DNA from: Ramazzottius varieornatus
Lineage: Eukaryota > Tardigrada > Eutardigrada > Parachela > Ramazzottiidae
Direction: 5' to 3'
Length of the DNA stretch: 64,000 bases
Assembly: GCA_001949185.1 (NCBI GenBank)
Contig: BDGG01000010.1
Location: forward strand, 1,559,773 to 1,623,772
Shown here: positions 22,501 through 33,530 of the stretch, in pieces
Position numbering within the stretch: position 1 is the first letter of the stretch
Layout of the letters: each line of letters begins with the position of its first letter
Position numbers and translations under genes: made by a program
The notes under the pieces: generated by a model
The model's database searches: none
Told to the model about the DNA's origin: nothing
Seen by the model: only the letters and a program-made list of their open reading frames with translations

Positions 22501-25500
22501 TCCTCCCATCAAGTCCAGCCCGTCCATGTTGACTAACATTGCTGGGCGTGTGAAGGATGGGAAAGTAGAGCTGTCTTTTACTCGTCCGCGAGGCTTCGAC
22601 ATCAACCGATATGCCATGTTCGGTGTGCGAGAGCAAGACTGCCCTCACTTTCTCTTCCCCGTCGAAGGTACTTGCATGAAAGGCCCGAATGTCCGTCTTT
22701 ACTTTCTAAGCGTTTTCCTTTCTAATCCAGGTGGACCGTTTGACTCAACAACTGGTTTCATACTGAAACATGCCAAGACCCCCAAGATCAGTCGTCATCG
22801 TATCTGCGTCAAGCAGTGCTCCGCAGAAGACCCGCCGGCACCTTTCACCCTACCACGGCTGTCCGAGCCTATCGCTGCCCCACTAACAGCTCCGACAACG
22901 CCACCTAGTGTGCTGACCACGACACAGTCCACCACGACGACGACCGAAGAAGAAACCACCACCACACAGCTGCCGGTGATTGAAGGCACACCATGCCGAG
23001 CCATCTTCTCTTTCCCCAGAGATTGCAACACTTCCACCTGTGTCTATGTAGCACAATGGGATTACCTACCCCCCACCGACGAAATCAACTTTGTCATTCA
23101 GTCCAACCGGCTGAACACGTGGACTGGTATTGGCTTCTCGGACAGTGGTGAAATGCCGTACTCGGATATGGCTATAGGGTGGGTGAACGGCGATGGTCGT
23201 CCAACCATCAGCGATCGGTGGAGTACGACGTATGCTGAACCACAGCGGGACTTTCAACAAGACTTGACGCACCTTGGAGGGACCCTTCGATACGGCACAC
23301 AGGTAAGACCAGACTTCTGGCGTTGATTTACTTCAATGCCACGGCTCCTTAATTTGACTACGCCTTAGAATGTTTTTTTTCTTCTTCCAGATCGTGACTT
23401 TCACCCGGAAGCGACAAACTGGTGATGAACGAGACTACCAGTTTTCCGACACGTCCTGCCCGTACCTGATCTTTCCGGTCTTCGGAGGTACATACGATGA
23501 CGCCAGCGAGATCATCGACAAGCACGAGGTTACTCCAGTAGTCTCCGATCAACGTATCTGTATTCGTGCATGTCGCCAACGAACAACCCTTCCGCCTTCG
23601 CTAGACAGCTCTGCTGCTGTCCTTGCCAATAGTTCCTCTCCGGTACTGTCCACTTTCGATCAGAAGCTCCTCGTGATCAACCCGGCTCAGTTGACCGAAG
23701 CCGGCATGACACCTCCACCAACCACGACTCGACGTCCAACTGGAGCATTCAGCAATGCCGGTAGCACCAAGACCGGACTGGTCATTTCCAGTGTGGCGCT
23801 TGATGGTTCGAAGACGCAAAGTCCTTCCAGCGCTAGTCTAACTTACCGAAAGAAGTCTCTTCAGCCAAACAGCACCATCAGTATCGGTTCTTCAAGTCCA
23901 GCGACTAGCTTCGTGACGACCACGACAGCACTTCCGTCGCCCGAAGAAATGCTACGTGTCATGCTCCTTCAGGCAGGGTTGAACAATGTCGCTGTGCAGA
24001 TACCAGCTAACGACCAACCTCCTCGATTCGTCACTGCTATGACACCACTTCCGGGTAACGCCTCGTCTCGCGCCACTGCGAATGCCGGTGGTGCTTCGAC
24101 TACTTTCGGTGTCACAAAATCAGGCATTGAGTTCGTAGTAACCTATCCAGCTACCACCGTTGCTTCTAGAAGTGACATCCCGCAAGGTAACAGGCTAGGC
24201 TCCGTACCGGAAAACAATAATAGCCAGAACAGTAGCGCCTTACTCGGGAGCTCCGCACAAGCCTCAAAGCCTTCCGGCAGCTCTGCAGTCGATGAGGCAA
24301 TGAGCCAGGCACAGCTTCTAGCACTGGCCGGTATGGTCATCGGCAACTCGACGTTACTACCACCGAACCTGACGCCGCCGCCAGGGTCCGTTCAGATCGG
24401 TGTAGTCTTGAGTTCTCCACCTGACGTGAGACAAGAGAGCGATATAAGCGTTCTCTCGAGTGGAAACAGCCCCATTGAGCCTATCGTCAATCAAAATACC
24501 CGCGTGAAGAGCTCGGAGACGGTGGTGACGGGCTTCAACCTCGGTCAAACTCCGACAGCCGGAGAACTGCTGGTTCGTGCCAAAAGCCAGAACCCGAGCA
24601 TTGGCCCCCTACCAGCTGCTTCGGGATCCCCACCTCCAGCTATCTCGATGACACCTGAACAAATGCTCCAAGCGCTTTTAAAGGAGTCCGGCATGGGAGA
24701 AGTAAAGGTGGAGGGTGTGGATACCTCACCTGCTGCCAATTCTAAAGAGCCATCTGCCCCTGTTTCTGGACGAATTCGCAATAACGGTAAGTGCCTATCG
24801 GCCTTTTGTGGAAAGACAATGCTTGGAAACCCGAAAAAATAATCTACCCAGATAAGTCTCTAACCAGAAAATCAACAAAATATACGTAGCAAAATGTGCG
24901 GGAAATATGCTGATGTTTATCAGTGCAGTGCAGTGCAGACAAAATCCAAAGGGTAAAAAGTAAAACCATCCTGTGTGTTGTCGAGCAAGGTCTATAGAAT
25001 GAACATAAAGTTATTTACTTTTTTGGCAGCTCCGCTAAGAGACAGACACGACACGGTACCCGCTGCGCCTACTCGATACGGTGCGGAAAAACAGCGCTCG
25101 CGTCTGGGTGGATCTTCAGGCTCACTGGGTGCATCGGGCTCAGCCCCAGTGCCCTCCATCGTTCGGTTCTCCACAGCCCTTCCACCTGTTCAACAGAAGG
25201 CGGAAGTCTTCATCAGTGCCGCCTCGGACAGAGTGTCAAGTCCATCTGGACCTGCTCCTGCTGCACAGGCGTCTGGTTTAGTAGCTTTGGCTAATGACCA
25301 AGGTACCATCGGCGATAATGAAGACTGCGGAGGGATATTCAAGTACCCGTCTGGCTGCATCAAAGAGGCCTGTGCCTACGTTGCCACATGGCGACCTGGA
25401 AGTAGCGTAGACGAAATAGAGTTCTCTATCGAAACTGACCGTCCAGATTTGTGGTCGGCCATTGGATTCTCAGACGACAAACTGATGGTAGAGAATCTCT

Positions 25501-28500
25501 AGATTTGATGCGTAAAAGTGGCAATTTATTTTCATGGTCGGCTTTTTCCGAATTTACAGAAAGGATCGGATATCATCTACGGTTTTATCCGAACCAACGG
25601 CATGCCGCGCTTGGTTGAAGCTTTCGCGGCTGACTACATGGCTCCAGTTCGTGACTTCCGGAATGAGATCCGAGTCATTGACGGTGGTCGCACAGGAAAC
25701 CGAGCTTTCTTCCACTTCGCTCGAAAGCTGACCACGCGTAACCCGAATAACTTTGACTTCGGAAATGGTCGCTGTCCGTTCTTCAAGTTCCCTGTCCTGG
25801 GTGGCTCATTCGACCCGAACACTCTGATGATCGACAAACACCAGCGTACTCCGATAGTCAGTCCAACGCGGATATGCCTCAAGTCCTGCACCGCACCACG
25901 AGTAACCAAACCACCAGGCAAGGTGCTCATGGTACCTCCGACAGTTCCTTCCGTAGTGCGACCTGTTCAAGAGCCAGTGGGCTCTGGCAGTGTGGAGAGA
26001 CCTGTGGTGACGTCGGCGTCTGCGAAGAACGCGTCGAGTAATTCTTCTCCGGATGGGAGTGTGCTGAGCTGTGTCGGTGAATTCCGGTTCCCAGATGGGT
26101 GTACGCCTTCCACATGTGAATATGTGGCGCAGTGGGAGTATGTCGGACCCACTGACGAGATAAAGTTCAACGTCATATCCTCTCGGCCTGATGAATGGAC
26201 AGGTACAGTAACTCGACCTATTGTGTTAACAAAGTACAACCGTCTGTCACGTACTTACATACAGCCCGAGGCGGCCAAGTGACTACCACCTACATACAAG
26301 ATTAGAGAATTCTCGACAGGGTTTTTGCGCAAATTCGAAACTGATCTTCTTTGGTCTAAAATTCTTTTCTAACCTCCTAAAAAATAACTGGTTAGAAATC
26401 TGCCCAGTGGACGTCGAAATCGGCGTGAAACCGGGCATGGTGAACAGTGGAAACCGCCAACAACTTTTGTAGTTTTCGGAGTCCATTTCCAAAATTTATT
26501 TCTGAGTTTGCAGTTGACAGTCTGCGGTGATCTTATTTGAAACAAATAGAACAAGGACCTGGCCACATTAAGAATGGTCGAAAGCATGAATCTACCGTTT
26601 GAGGCAAGAGCAACAAGTTTTGCCGCAAAGGGGGATTTCCCGGCAAAATGGCCAAATTCAACAGTTTTAATTTTCTTGCCAAGTTAGTGTGGCTATTTTA
26701 TGGTATTATTTGGTTTTAAATTACAAGCTAGATAGTCTCACGTGCGTTAAAATCAAGCTGCGGCTTCATAACCAAACACGGAATTTTAAAAGTAAGGTTT
26801 TGGTCATGGAAAGGTATCTTCCCCACCGGAAGTCATGCCGATCAACTTTCCCAGACTATCTCTCAGCCGATGTGAATCTGCCATATTTCAGTGGAAATAG
26901 CTTGAAAAGTTCTTTGAGATGTGTGGAGGAGCGGACGATAAAACGTAAACTGATTTTTTCATAGCGCTTTGAGCAAGTGGTAGTCACTTGGCCGCCTCAG
27001 GCTGTGCATCCAGCTGTAATTTTCTCATGGAATTTCTGGATGCGTGTGCGCGTGATTTATATCGGGAGCTCTCACATGAGACACTAAAGACAGAAATTTA
27101 GAGTTTCTGCTTCAACTATTCTTCTTCACCTGACCAGCTTTATGCTGTTCCAGGTATCGGATTCAACGACAAGCGACAAATGCCTGGTGCCGATATCTTG
27201 TACGGATGGGTGGACCCAGACACTGCCAAGCCCACACTCGTGGATGCTTCTGCAAGTGCCTACGTCACGCCAACACGAGATCTGAGACAAGATGGCAAGA
27301 ATGTGACGGGAAAACGCCTGGACCAGATCATGTCCTTGTCGTTCACACGGAAGCGCAGCACGAACGACGACAAGGATTACCAGTTCACCGATCAGAAGTG
27401 TCCGTACTTCGTGTTCCCCATCCGTGGTGGAGAGTATGATCCGGGTTCAATGATGATCATGAAGCACAAAAGCACGCCGATGGTTTCGACGTCGAGAGTG
27501 TGTATCACATCTGCCTGCGCTCCAGCAAGTAAGTCTAGGGAGGAGCCCAATCATTTGTTATAACACATTTTCTACTGTAATGAGTGGATATTTTGACATC
27601 CTCTGTTATTTCAAATTTTACTTAATGTTTATTCCTCTTAGCATTACCGCCTCCATCAGCCCTTTCCACACCTCCGCCCAACGATAGCCTTCGAGGCCCG
27701 GTGCTCATGACGGACCTTGCCAACTCCAACGCAACTGCTCGGGAAAGCCCAACGACTACTCTGCCACCTCCACCCAGAACGAAAGCTGTTGTCTTACCAC
27801 CCGATCCATGTAAGATGATACTCCTGTAACTGCCCACTGAAAAATTGTTTCGGGGATAAGGACATGGCAGAATAAATGTGTAGCACTTTGTATTTTCTTC
27901 AGTTTCCTACATGCCATGTGAGGGTCAATGGCGCTACCCAGAGAACTGTGTGGAACCCAACTGTATTTATGTCGCATCATGGAACTACTTGGACGATGCC
28001 GATGCAATTCGCTTTGTCGTCAAAGCTAAGGCGACCGGCTGGACCGGCATCGGATTCAACGACGACATGATGATGGTCAGTGATTCTTCCATAGCCTCCA
28101 GCATGGTTTACTACAGCGTACAGCACACTAGAGACCTTATTGATTACGTTTTGATAGGCCGGTACCGATGCAATCATTGGTTGGGTCACCAGCAAGAACA
28201 CCGTGGTGGTCACGGATCGCCATGCGGAGGGTAACAGTGGCGCCCCTATGGCCGATGAACAGACCGTGTACGATGTGGGTGGTCGTCGCGAAGATGGCTA
28301 TCAGATCATCGAGTTTACAAGAAAGCGGGATACCCAGGACCCTAACGGACAACACTACGTCTTTGGTGACCAAAAGTGTCCGTTCTTCATTTTCCCCGTG
28401 GTCGGTGGCGGATATGACAGTTATGGCGGCATTCAAGCACATAGCCTGAAAGCTAAACCGAAAATTTCGCCGCAACGAATTTGCGTTAGAAGCTGCAATA

Positions 28501-29768
28501 TTGGTGAGTTGGGAAACCATAAATGTAACTGGATAATGCTTCAACTGTAAAGTTTTCTGAACAGATGTTCCACGCCGAATGGTCGTTTCTTTCCGCATTG
28601 TGGATCGATCATGGTCTCCCGAGTTGGAATCAAGACAGACAGCAGCGTTCAAGAAGCTAGAAGCTGAACTTGCAGATCCGCTGGGGAAGCTCTTCGGGAA
28701 CACACCGGGATATCGAGGCAGCCGAGTCATCGCTTTCCGACCCGGAAGTGTGGTAGCTGATGTGGAGATCGCCATCGACCCAACAGCCAATCAGACTTCC
28801 GTAGCTGGAGCTAAGATTATTAAAATGATCCTGATGAATCAAGTACAGCAGAAGCAGCAGATCGGTCTCTTCGCTGTCGACCCGGCTAGCCTTTCGATCT
28901 CAAACGCCGAACGTAGGTCTTGCTGTTCCTTCCATTTGACTGAACTCCGTTCGGCTTGTGAATGGACTCACTATGCTAATGGGGTTTTTATTCGCAGAAA
29001 TTGTATTGAGCTCGGGAACAACAGCTCGTACCGACGTAGTCTCCCAGTCCACGTCGAACAAAGCACCTGAATCCGAAGTGCGGACGTACGCTATCATAGG
29101 TGGCGTTGTTGGTCTTATCGCTATCCTTCTGTTCTTGGCTTTCGGTAAAGTCTGGTACGATCGCAAAGCCCGGCTAGAACGTCGACTTCAACGCGAGGTA
29201 GGGTCTTAAACTCATACGATTGGGTTTCTTCTCAGTCTCTGTGGCAAGTATTTTGAGGTAACTGTGTATATCAATGCAGCAAAAGCCAGGAGTACCTGCT
29301 AGACAGGCGCTGGTCGCCATCGGTCCACCGCAGTATCCACGTCGACAGAGCCGAAGCAGCTCTATTGAACCCGTACGGTCGGAAGGACATGGCCAGAGTC
29401 CATCCATCTTCCCCATGCCGACCGGTATGCGAAATGGGAGCCGACCAGACAGTTCGCTGACAAGAACAAGCTCGGCCAACCCTCCTCCCGACTACTACGA
29501 CAACGACTCCAACGGAAAGGTTTCTCGGAAAACGCGACGCACAGCCATAGCTGACGAACATCCACTCCATCGGCTAAGTACCAACGAAAGTGATCGGACG
29601 TTTACAACTTACAGCAGCGATCAGTCCAGACATATTAACAGGAAGAAGACCCAAGACGCCTTGCAAGAGTGGGATCGAGTCGACGACAGTGACTACAAGC
29701 GACCACCAGACTTTTACTTCATGCCCAGCCAGCGACGCTGGACCCAAGTTCCTCAAACTTTTCAATAA
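16587..29768 (+). CDS. Giant membrane-anchored multi-DOMON protein with histidine-brace-like N-terminal domain, EGF and SEA modules
   Basis: Twenty-eight coding exons join in phase to about 2,804 residues. Exons: 16587-16602, 17104-17247, 17493-17566, 17834-18104, 18333-18431, 18545-18667, 18761-18925, 18995-19246, 19326-19523, 19590-19896, 20207-20306, 20384-20557, 20632-20722, 20800-20874, 21389-22170, 22234-22362, 22421-22667, 22731-23302, 23391-24786, 25030-25487, 25560-26202, 27154-27528, 27642-27809, 27903-28075, 28158-28503, 28565-28912, 28998-29197, 29280-29768. Domains: signal peptide (1-23, cleavage VSA|H); BIM1/X325-like domain (24-175; mature His1, VTWHSAYP, RSCADVNIV); two EGF-like modules; seven DOMON modules (about 243-525, 532-696, 945-1110, 1170-1340, 1835-2010, 2060-2230, 2290-2459) joined by Thr/Ser/Pro-rich mucin-like linkers; SEA domain (2460-2575, GSVVA site); one helix (about 2606-2626); 175-residue tail. 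DOMON units bind haem or sugar in other proteins. The first exon is the least certain. Function is inferred. Confidence 0.88.
21270..21314. repeat. (TTC)n microsatellite
   Basis: About 15 perfect TTC/CTT units in the DOMON-gene intron 20875-21388, upstream of its acceptor. It may act as a long polypyrimidine tract and is likely to vary in length between individuals. Confidence 0.9.
26261..27005. mobile_element. Non-autonomous DNA transposon (MITE-like), 745 bp, in a DOMON intron
   Basis: Terminal inverted repeats at 26261-26291 and 26975-27005 match over 31 bp with two mismatches; both contain GGCGGCCAAGTGACTACCAC or its complement, and the ends read ACAGCC...GGCTGT. The interior is A/T-rich with no transposase-like ORF. 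It fills most of the 951-bp intron 26203-27153, which splits the sixth DOMON module, and explains why that intron is about ten times longer than its neighbours. I see no convincing target-site duplication (flanks TTACAT and GCATCC). Confidence 0.75.
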
Positions 29769-30420
29769 GGAAAAAAATCAACTCTGAATAGCAGAACAGT
29801 CCTAAGTTACTTACGCTCCCCAAGTTGATCTTTCAAACCATTTGTTCTTTTTAAGCTCAGATTACTACAAATACTCGAACAATGCCTCAGCATAACTAGC
29901 TGAACTAGCAACAAGAAAATAAAACATCTAAAATTCAGGAAGTATGAAGTTTGTGGACGGCGTAGAAGAAGCGGAGAACCGTGCGTGATTCCCAGGCCGA
30001 TCTGGACCTCGCCGAACCCGTGCATCACCAGTTCGTCCTCTAGAAAGAAGCCACCACTGCAATGCTGACAGAGAGAAAGTGGTGTACAGATTAATTACAT
30101 CTGAGAGCGGAGGTTCTGCTCCGAGTGGGGAACGGTAGGAAGACTGTTGGTTTGCTTGAGCGTGGCCTTCGAAGCACCTAATGGGAGAAAAATCTGACAA
30201 ATGTGCAAGTGAAGTTTTTAACACGGTTGGGTTTCTGAGATATAGGCCTCACGCTGTCTTCTGTCGAGCTGGTCTTCTTTGGGCTCGTACGCATTGGTGA
30301 CCTTGCTGCCACTCGTACGAACTCGAGGTAAGGCATAGTCTGGAGCAAGTTCCCCTCTGTCTTTGAGCATTTTATTCCTAGGAAAAATACGGATTAGTCA
30401 ACTCAGGCAAACAAATTTAC
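29769..30420. other. Convergent region: DOMON 3' UTR and unresolved 3' exons of the BTB gene
   Basis: A plus-strand AATAAA at 29919-29924 is a good polyadenylation signal for the DOMON gene. On the minus strand at least two exon-like segments lie here: about 30250-30377 (contains LAPDYALPRVRTSGS in one frame and a second open frame) and about 30108-30170 (KATLKQTNSLPTVPHSE, then stop). They probably finish the BTB gene, but no junction with the phase-0 donor at 30420 keeps the better-looking frame, so I leave them unassigned. Confidence 0.45.
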
Positions 30421-32562
30421 CGGCAGTGCAGGTACGAACATGTTAGCTTGAGCCAGTATTTCCAGTCCAGGTGAAACTCCAAACGACGGATCGTACTGCA
30501 TGCAGCTGACAAGTTCCTCGTCCGTCATGTAAACGAGGCGCACACAGTCCATCAGGCGGGCGAGGTGTTTTAATCTTTCCGCCCTTTTGTGGTTTATCCA
30601 GGACATCGCTGCTTCGAACACTTCGAACTCGGACTGTAACAAGACAAGAAGTTATCGCAGCCGCCAAGACATAAAAATTCGACATGTTCGTCTGGTCGAA
30701 AATCGCGGACCGCTGTGACGTATCCAGTCATGACGTCACGAGAAACCAAAACAAAAGAATCTTTCTGATTTCCGATTTTCCATCTTCAGACTCAGAGAGC
30801 CCGGTTATAGGTTACAGTTCAGCTTCCACTCAACCATTGAATAAAAACTGTCTTCTTCAAGAGTTCTGTTCTTGTTGACTTGTTTCTAGGTCTATAGTGT
30901 TCTGGCAAGGACGCGACTCTAGGAACAACAGAGTCAATGGCAAACGGCGGCCATGGAACGAAATAGACGAAGCGCAAACGGCTAAACTGGTAAATGATTA
31001 ACCGAAGTCCGAACCGTGTTGCAGCTCTTATTCTGAACTCTACCGGGATTTTTGGACATATGGCCGTAAGAAGTGCAGTGCTCGGGGACTCACCTTAACA
31101 ATGAGGTGGTCGGAGCTGAGAATCTTGACAACGGTATTCAGGCTCTGTTCCTGGAAGGACGATCTGGAACAGAAGGCTTTAAAATCTTTCGTAAACTTTG
31201 ACCATGCTATCCGTTGCAGATCTTCCACTCCGAGTTCTGTCGCAGCTTGGATTGTCTGGACGATGTTCTGATCCTGTAAAAGCGCAAGAAGCCGACGTAT
31301 AGAAAGAGAATACCAGAACGCGGATTCAGCTGTCCTTACCTCCAGAAGTCGTTCCATGATCTTGTTACATCGCGCCGCAATGACGTAAACTTCCAGTTCC
31401 TTTGCCACATTTAGTATTGAGACCAGGGTTGTTAACTCTATCTATCACAAAGAAGAGCTGCGATGGTTCCAGTCATTGCTCATGACCGTTTTGTTAAGTT
31501 TTGCAGGTATGGAACCAGTACTGGAACATGCTACGTACCTCAAGTTTGGCCATGTACATGAAGTCGACCACGAGGAGAACGGCGCGGGTTTGAAGATCGT
31601 TGCTCAGTGTCACGATGATCGGAAATGTGCTTGTACTGTGAAAGTCTCTGGCTTCTTTTTCGCAGAGACCGGAATGGGCAACGACGACGGCGGAGTGGAC
31701 GGGGATCTGCGTCTCGGCAGTCTTCAGGACGATGTCGCACAAAGCACCGGTCTTCTTCAACCTGATGTACGTCTGGTGGATCCTAAAGAACAGACGGCAA
31801 AGTCAGCAGGTAAGAAGAACAAGTAACGCAGTGAAAATGTGTAGTTCTGTCAAGCAGAAATCACTCTTGCAGAGATAGTGCGAGGATTTGTGGAATGGGG
31901 ACTTATATTTCGGTCTTTCAAGAAAGGGTTGGAATTGGGAAAGAAACCCGGAAGAAAATTGTAAGGAAGGTTTTTGGGGAAGGCTTTGATTTATACGGTA
32001 CTTCATAAGATGCGCCGTCCGGTATCTGCGAAGCAGGTCCTCGAACTCTCTCTGCAGAGTTTTCTTGACGGCCTTCTTGACAATGGTCCCCGCATCCTTC
32101 TTCGTTCGATCAATGCGATAGGCTAGATCGTCTCGAGGATAGTAACTGTCGGCCTGAAAACTGTCGCTTCCCGATTCACTCGATTGTTGAAAGTCTGAAA
32201 CCGGAAGTGTGTGATATTTTTATGTTTGAATAATAGAACACAAACGCCGGGTCATTTATCTTGATATTCCAGCGGAAGTGCTCGCTTTTCTGCTCACCGC
32301 TGTAATCAGAGACCGCAGCTTCCGCTTGACCCGACTCTCGATTTTTTCCCTTTGGTCGCTCTTCTCTCGGCTGAATGGCCGGAGCGGAAACGGTCTGATT
32401 CAGCTCAGTTCTGCCTTGGTTAGCAATAGCGTGACGGGGGTGGTATGTTCGATAGGATAGCTCAGATTGTTGGTCGGGATCGAAAGTTACGCCGTCTGAT
32501 GTTAGCTCAGTAACTTCCGAATCCGAACTGCTCAACAGTCTCGTCTGGTGATTATTAGGCAT
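30421..32562 (-). CDS. BTB-BACK domain protein (KLHL-like, no kelch repeats seen); C-terminus unresolved
   Basis: Probably a substrate adaptor for cullin-3 ubiquitin ligases, inferred from the BTB-BACK combination. Minus-strand exons 32298-32562, 32002-32194, 31539-31782, 31340-31399, 31094-31273 and 30421-30633 join in phase to 385 residues. Residues about 1-150 are a disordered N-terminus (Ser-rich, then a basic helical segment with KKAVKKTLQREFEDLLRRY). The BTB fold follows (TGALCDIVLKTAETQIPVHSAVV, VVDFMYMAKLE), then the 3-box/BACK region (TIQAATELGVEDLQRIAWSKF, SDHLIVKSEFEVFEAAMSWI, RLVYMTDEELVSCM, LEILAQANMFV). No kelch repeats follow within the window's minus strand, so this is either a short BTB-BACK protein or one whose tail I could not splice. 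ATG 32562 is the first in-frame Met of the first exon. Confidence 0.78.
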
Positions 32563-32794
32563 TGATAGTTCAGAGGCATTGATATGGGCAGAACACAACG
32601 TTCAAACAGATATATCAAGAAATCATGTTTTGAATATCCGTTTAGAGTTTGAATGGGCTTTGCGCCCTAGCTCTGTATGTCCAAAATATTGGTTGGGGTA
32701 CGGCTGTAAGAACTGTGATGAGTTTCCTCAGCAACACAACCGGCTTTTCTCCCTTGACTTCCTCCGAAGAACCTGACAGTCTTGTATTTAGTTA

Positions 32795-33530
32795 TACTCT
32801 AGAGTAAAATCAATTTACTCTTTTCTTCAGTTACAGTTTTTACTCGCGAGAGTTAAAACTGAGAGTAAAACTAAAATGCCGAGACCAAAACTCAAAAGCC
32901 AGAGATTGAAATGTAAAGGCCGAGAGTGACATTCAAATCCATAAGAGTAGAACTGACACACAAAACGGAAATTCTCCGGAGTGAAACTTCAATGGCGAGA
33001 CAAAATTCAAAATTTGAAGACTGAAAACTGAAATCTGGGACTAAAATGAGGATGTCAAGAGGAAACCACGATTCTATACCATCGGTTATGAAATTACCAA
33101 CTTGTCCTCTGATGCCAAATTTTGTTGATTTCGAGAATATGTGCGCGGAACCTTGAAGATATTTGGCGAACCTTGCTACTTCTGGTTTCCATGCGAGTGT
33201 GGTCGACCACACTAGAAAACACCCTGAAGTTTAAAGTCAGGAATAAAATTCAGATTCAAAAAACTAAAATTTTCCTGAAAAGTTCAATCTAGATTGTTCG
33301 GGACTGAAAATAAACCTCGGGACTGGAATTGAAATGGAATTGGAAAAAAAATGGAATTGGTCGGGAGTAAAACTAAATCTCCGGAGCATAGCTGAAATTC
33401 GGGATAGTAAAATGCAGTTGAACGAGAGTAAAACTAAATTGGTTGGGAGTAAAACTGTATTATGAGAACTGAAACTGTGATCCGTGAGAGTGAATTATTT
33501 TACTCTGGAGTAAAACTGTAACTAAATCTG
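32795..33530. repeat. Degenerate AGTAAAACTAAA-type tandem tract bounded by inverted ACTCTAGAGTAAAA ends
   Basis: The phrases GAGAGTAAAACTAAA, GGGAGTAAAACTAAA and GAGAGTAAAACT recur many times with irregular spacing. The left edge has ACTCTAGAGTAAAA (about 32796-32809) and the right part has TTTTACTCTGGAGTAAAACTG (about 33501-33521), both self-complementary. It looks like an old expanded minisatellite or a decayed terminal-repeat element. Non-coding. Confidence 0.55.

Noticed and set aside
22349-22648. Minus-strand ORF opposite a DOMON exon (and similar Val/Ala-rich ones at 21369-22109)
   Set aside because: Antisense of Thr-rich coding sequence (ACC/ACA giving GGT/TGT); no independent support.
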